A DNA stretch of 64,000 nucleotides from Epiperipatus broadwayi (taxonomy: Eukaryota; Onychophora; Udeonychophora; Euonychophora; Peripatidae). The notes beneath the pieces are model-generated. The model did no database searches. It saw only the letters and a list, made by a program, of their open reading frames with translations, and was not told where the DNA came from. Shown here one piece after another: positions 62,609 to 64,000 of the stretch (position 1 is the stretch's first letter; each line of letters begins with the position of its first letter). Location: the NCBI GenBank assembly GCA_028023455.1, contig JAQFVV010000014.1, forward strand, positions 5,012,280-5,076,279. Direction: 5' to 3'. The translations under genes were made by a program, and so were the position numbers.

Positions 62609-62974
62609 TATATATATAAAATTAAGAGCATACTAATGCTATTAGTATTAATTAATACTAATTAATTAGCATACTAATTAAGAGCATATAATTATTACAA
62701 TTATATATATATATAATAGGTGAATATAGTTATAAAGTGTCTTTTCATAAACAATAATCATATCAGTTCATGATATATAGAGAAAGAATGGCAAGTATTT
62801 AAACACTTAGAAGCCATAAGATAAGATATAATTGTGTATCTTCAAAAGTTTAAATAACCAAACAAACAGTATTCTTTAGAAAATGATTCTTTATCTAGTC
62901 AATTTATAAATAGCTCATCTTATTTAAAAATTATAAGATTAATAAAAAAATTAAGATATAAAAATAAATAATAA

Positions 62975-63035
<61 letters not shown>
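62975..63035. repeat. (TAG)n microsatellite
   Basis: About 20 perfect TAG units. Confidence 0.98.
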
Positions 63036-63367
63036 CCCACAGCAAACTTCAGTAATCCTAGTTGATAAGAAAAAAATTTCCAAGTTTAAACCCCAAATCA
63101 ATCACCTAAAATCTGGCATTTTTCAAATAATTTTAAAATATATTTAAGTAAATAACAATAATTCACTATACCAAGCATCTTTTCTGTGATAATTTTAAAT
63201 CCACCAAAACGTTTTCATCAAAAATTTACTTTTTCAAATTATTTCAATCAGCTAAAATGGCTGCAACATAAGCACATGACTAAAAAAAAATTTTGAGTTT
63301 GAATTCCAAAAATTGTCTAAGGCCTCCATTTTTTCAAGATAAAAATCACACACACACATATATATAA

Positions 63368-64000
63368 TGTAACGGGCACATATGTACGTTACATTATTAT
63401 TTATTAGTAAACATAAAAAAAAAAGTTCGCCAATAAAAATTTCTTTTTTAAGAATTTAAAATTGAAAATAAAAAAAAAATCATCTTAAACTCGTATATAT
63501 ATATAATTGCACAGATAAATAATTATTAAAATAAAACTTTATTAAAAAAAGAGTAGTTTAAAACTAAATTTTCAGAAAAGATTTAGAGATAAAAATATAT
63601 GTTTAAGTTTGAAAACAAATTAATTAATCTTTTGTAAAATGGAAATGATTATTTTAATTAGTAAACTAGCCTTTGGGCATTTAAATGTATAAGCATCGGT
63701 CAGATAGGAAAACAATAGAAACTTTTAGCAAATGAAAGAAATCCATCGAGAAATCGGACCTCAATGAAAAGGTTTTCACCATCATGACGAAATGTTGAGT
63801 TAATCCACAAAATTATTATAAAAGGAAAGGTTTGAAAATAAATTAATTAATTAGTTATTACGATGTGACTATATGTGTTAGTGTGGAGTTGAAGGAGAAG
63901 GGATTGAAAAGACGCACTCTTCAATCCTTTCAGTTTTGTTAAAAAAAAGAGAGAAATGACATCAGTTTTTTTTCTACTTTAAGGACCAACTAAACTAAAA
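63368..64000 (-). mobile_element. Dispersed repeat family A, copy 3 (runs off window)
   Basis: Starts with TGTAACGGGCACATATGTACGTTACA after a TA/CA tract, in the same orientation as copy 2. Shares AAAATGGAAATGATTATTTTAATTAGTAAA, GGTCAGATAGGA and GGACCTCAATGAAAAG with it. Truncated by the window end. Confidence 0.6.

Overview
The window is animal nuclear DNA, very A+T-rich (roughly a quarter G+C by eye). It is almost entirely intron and transposon sequence. The only host protein-coding sequence I can defend is three consecutive exons of one dynein heavy chain gene on the minus strand: 55165-55305, 29827-30015 and 1798-1958. The exons keep phase and have AG/GT borders, and their joined product reads through the end of the N-terminal tail domain (DHC_N1). 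They are separated by introns of about 25 kb and 28 kb. An axonemal-type dynein, very long introns and the transposon mix (Penelope-like, RTE, Tx1/L1-like LINE, Ty3/Gypsy, tRNA SINEs) point to an invertebrate metazoan. I cannot name the species.

Layout, left to right. 0-4 kb: end of the dynein intron, a Penelope-like (PLE) GIY-YIG remnant between inverted arms, and exon 1798-1958. 4.3-6.2 kb: copy 1 of a dispersed ~1.9 kb repeat ('family A') with a conserved Cys-rich ORF. 6.2-11.6 kb: fold-back repeats, then a 1.8 kb direct duplication (6942-8727 and 9779-11583) around a minisatellite. 11.6-12.4 kb: a second PLE remnant. 14.85 kb: a tRNA-Gly-derived SINE with target-site duplications. 16.5-21.5 kb: a near full-length Tx1/L1-like LINE on the minus strand. 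22.9-27.8 kb: decayed RTE and other LINE pieces, two SINE copies and a ~390 bp trinucleotide array.

29.8-38.5 kb: a dynein exon, then only ~240 bp away a (TA)n tract holding an old Ty3/Gypsy-type LTR retrotransposon with both LTRs, antisense to the gene. 38.5-43.8 kb: SINE, MITE-like hairpin, 43-bp minisatellite, and a fold-back family carrying a hammerhead-ribozyme motif, plus PLE and RTE remnants. 44.3-49.3 kb: a PLE with RT (YVDD) and GIY-YIG domains, and a LINE with RT and Cys/His motif. 49.7 kb: a 57-nt retroposed tRNA fragment with a 17-bp target duplication. 50.8-53.6 kb: a TATA/5' splice-site candidate and an array of short palindromes, AATCACCTGCGAGTGATT. 54.3-55.4 kb: SINEs and the most 5' dynein exon, whose acceptor has been tandemly copied. 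57-64 kb: another TATA/5'ss candidate, family A copies 2 and 3, and three consecutive large palindromes.

There is no operon-like cooperation of genes. The elements act as independent parasites of a long-intron gene. Likely dependencies are the poly(A)-tailed tRNA SINEs on an L1/Tx1-type LINE machinery, and the hammerhead-bearing fold-back units on Penelope-like elements. All clade and family names rest on motif recognition by eye, not on searches.
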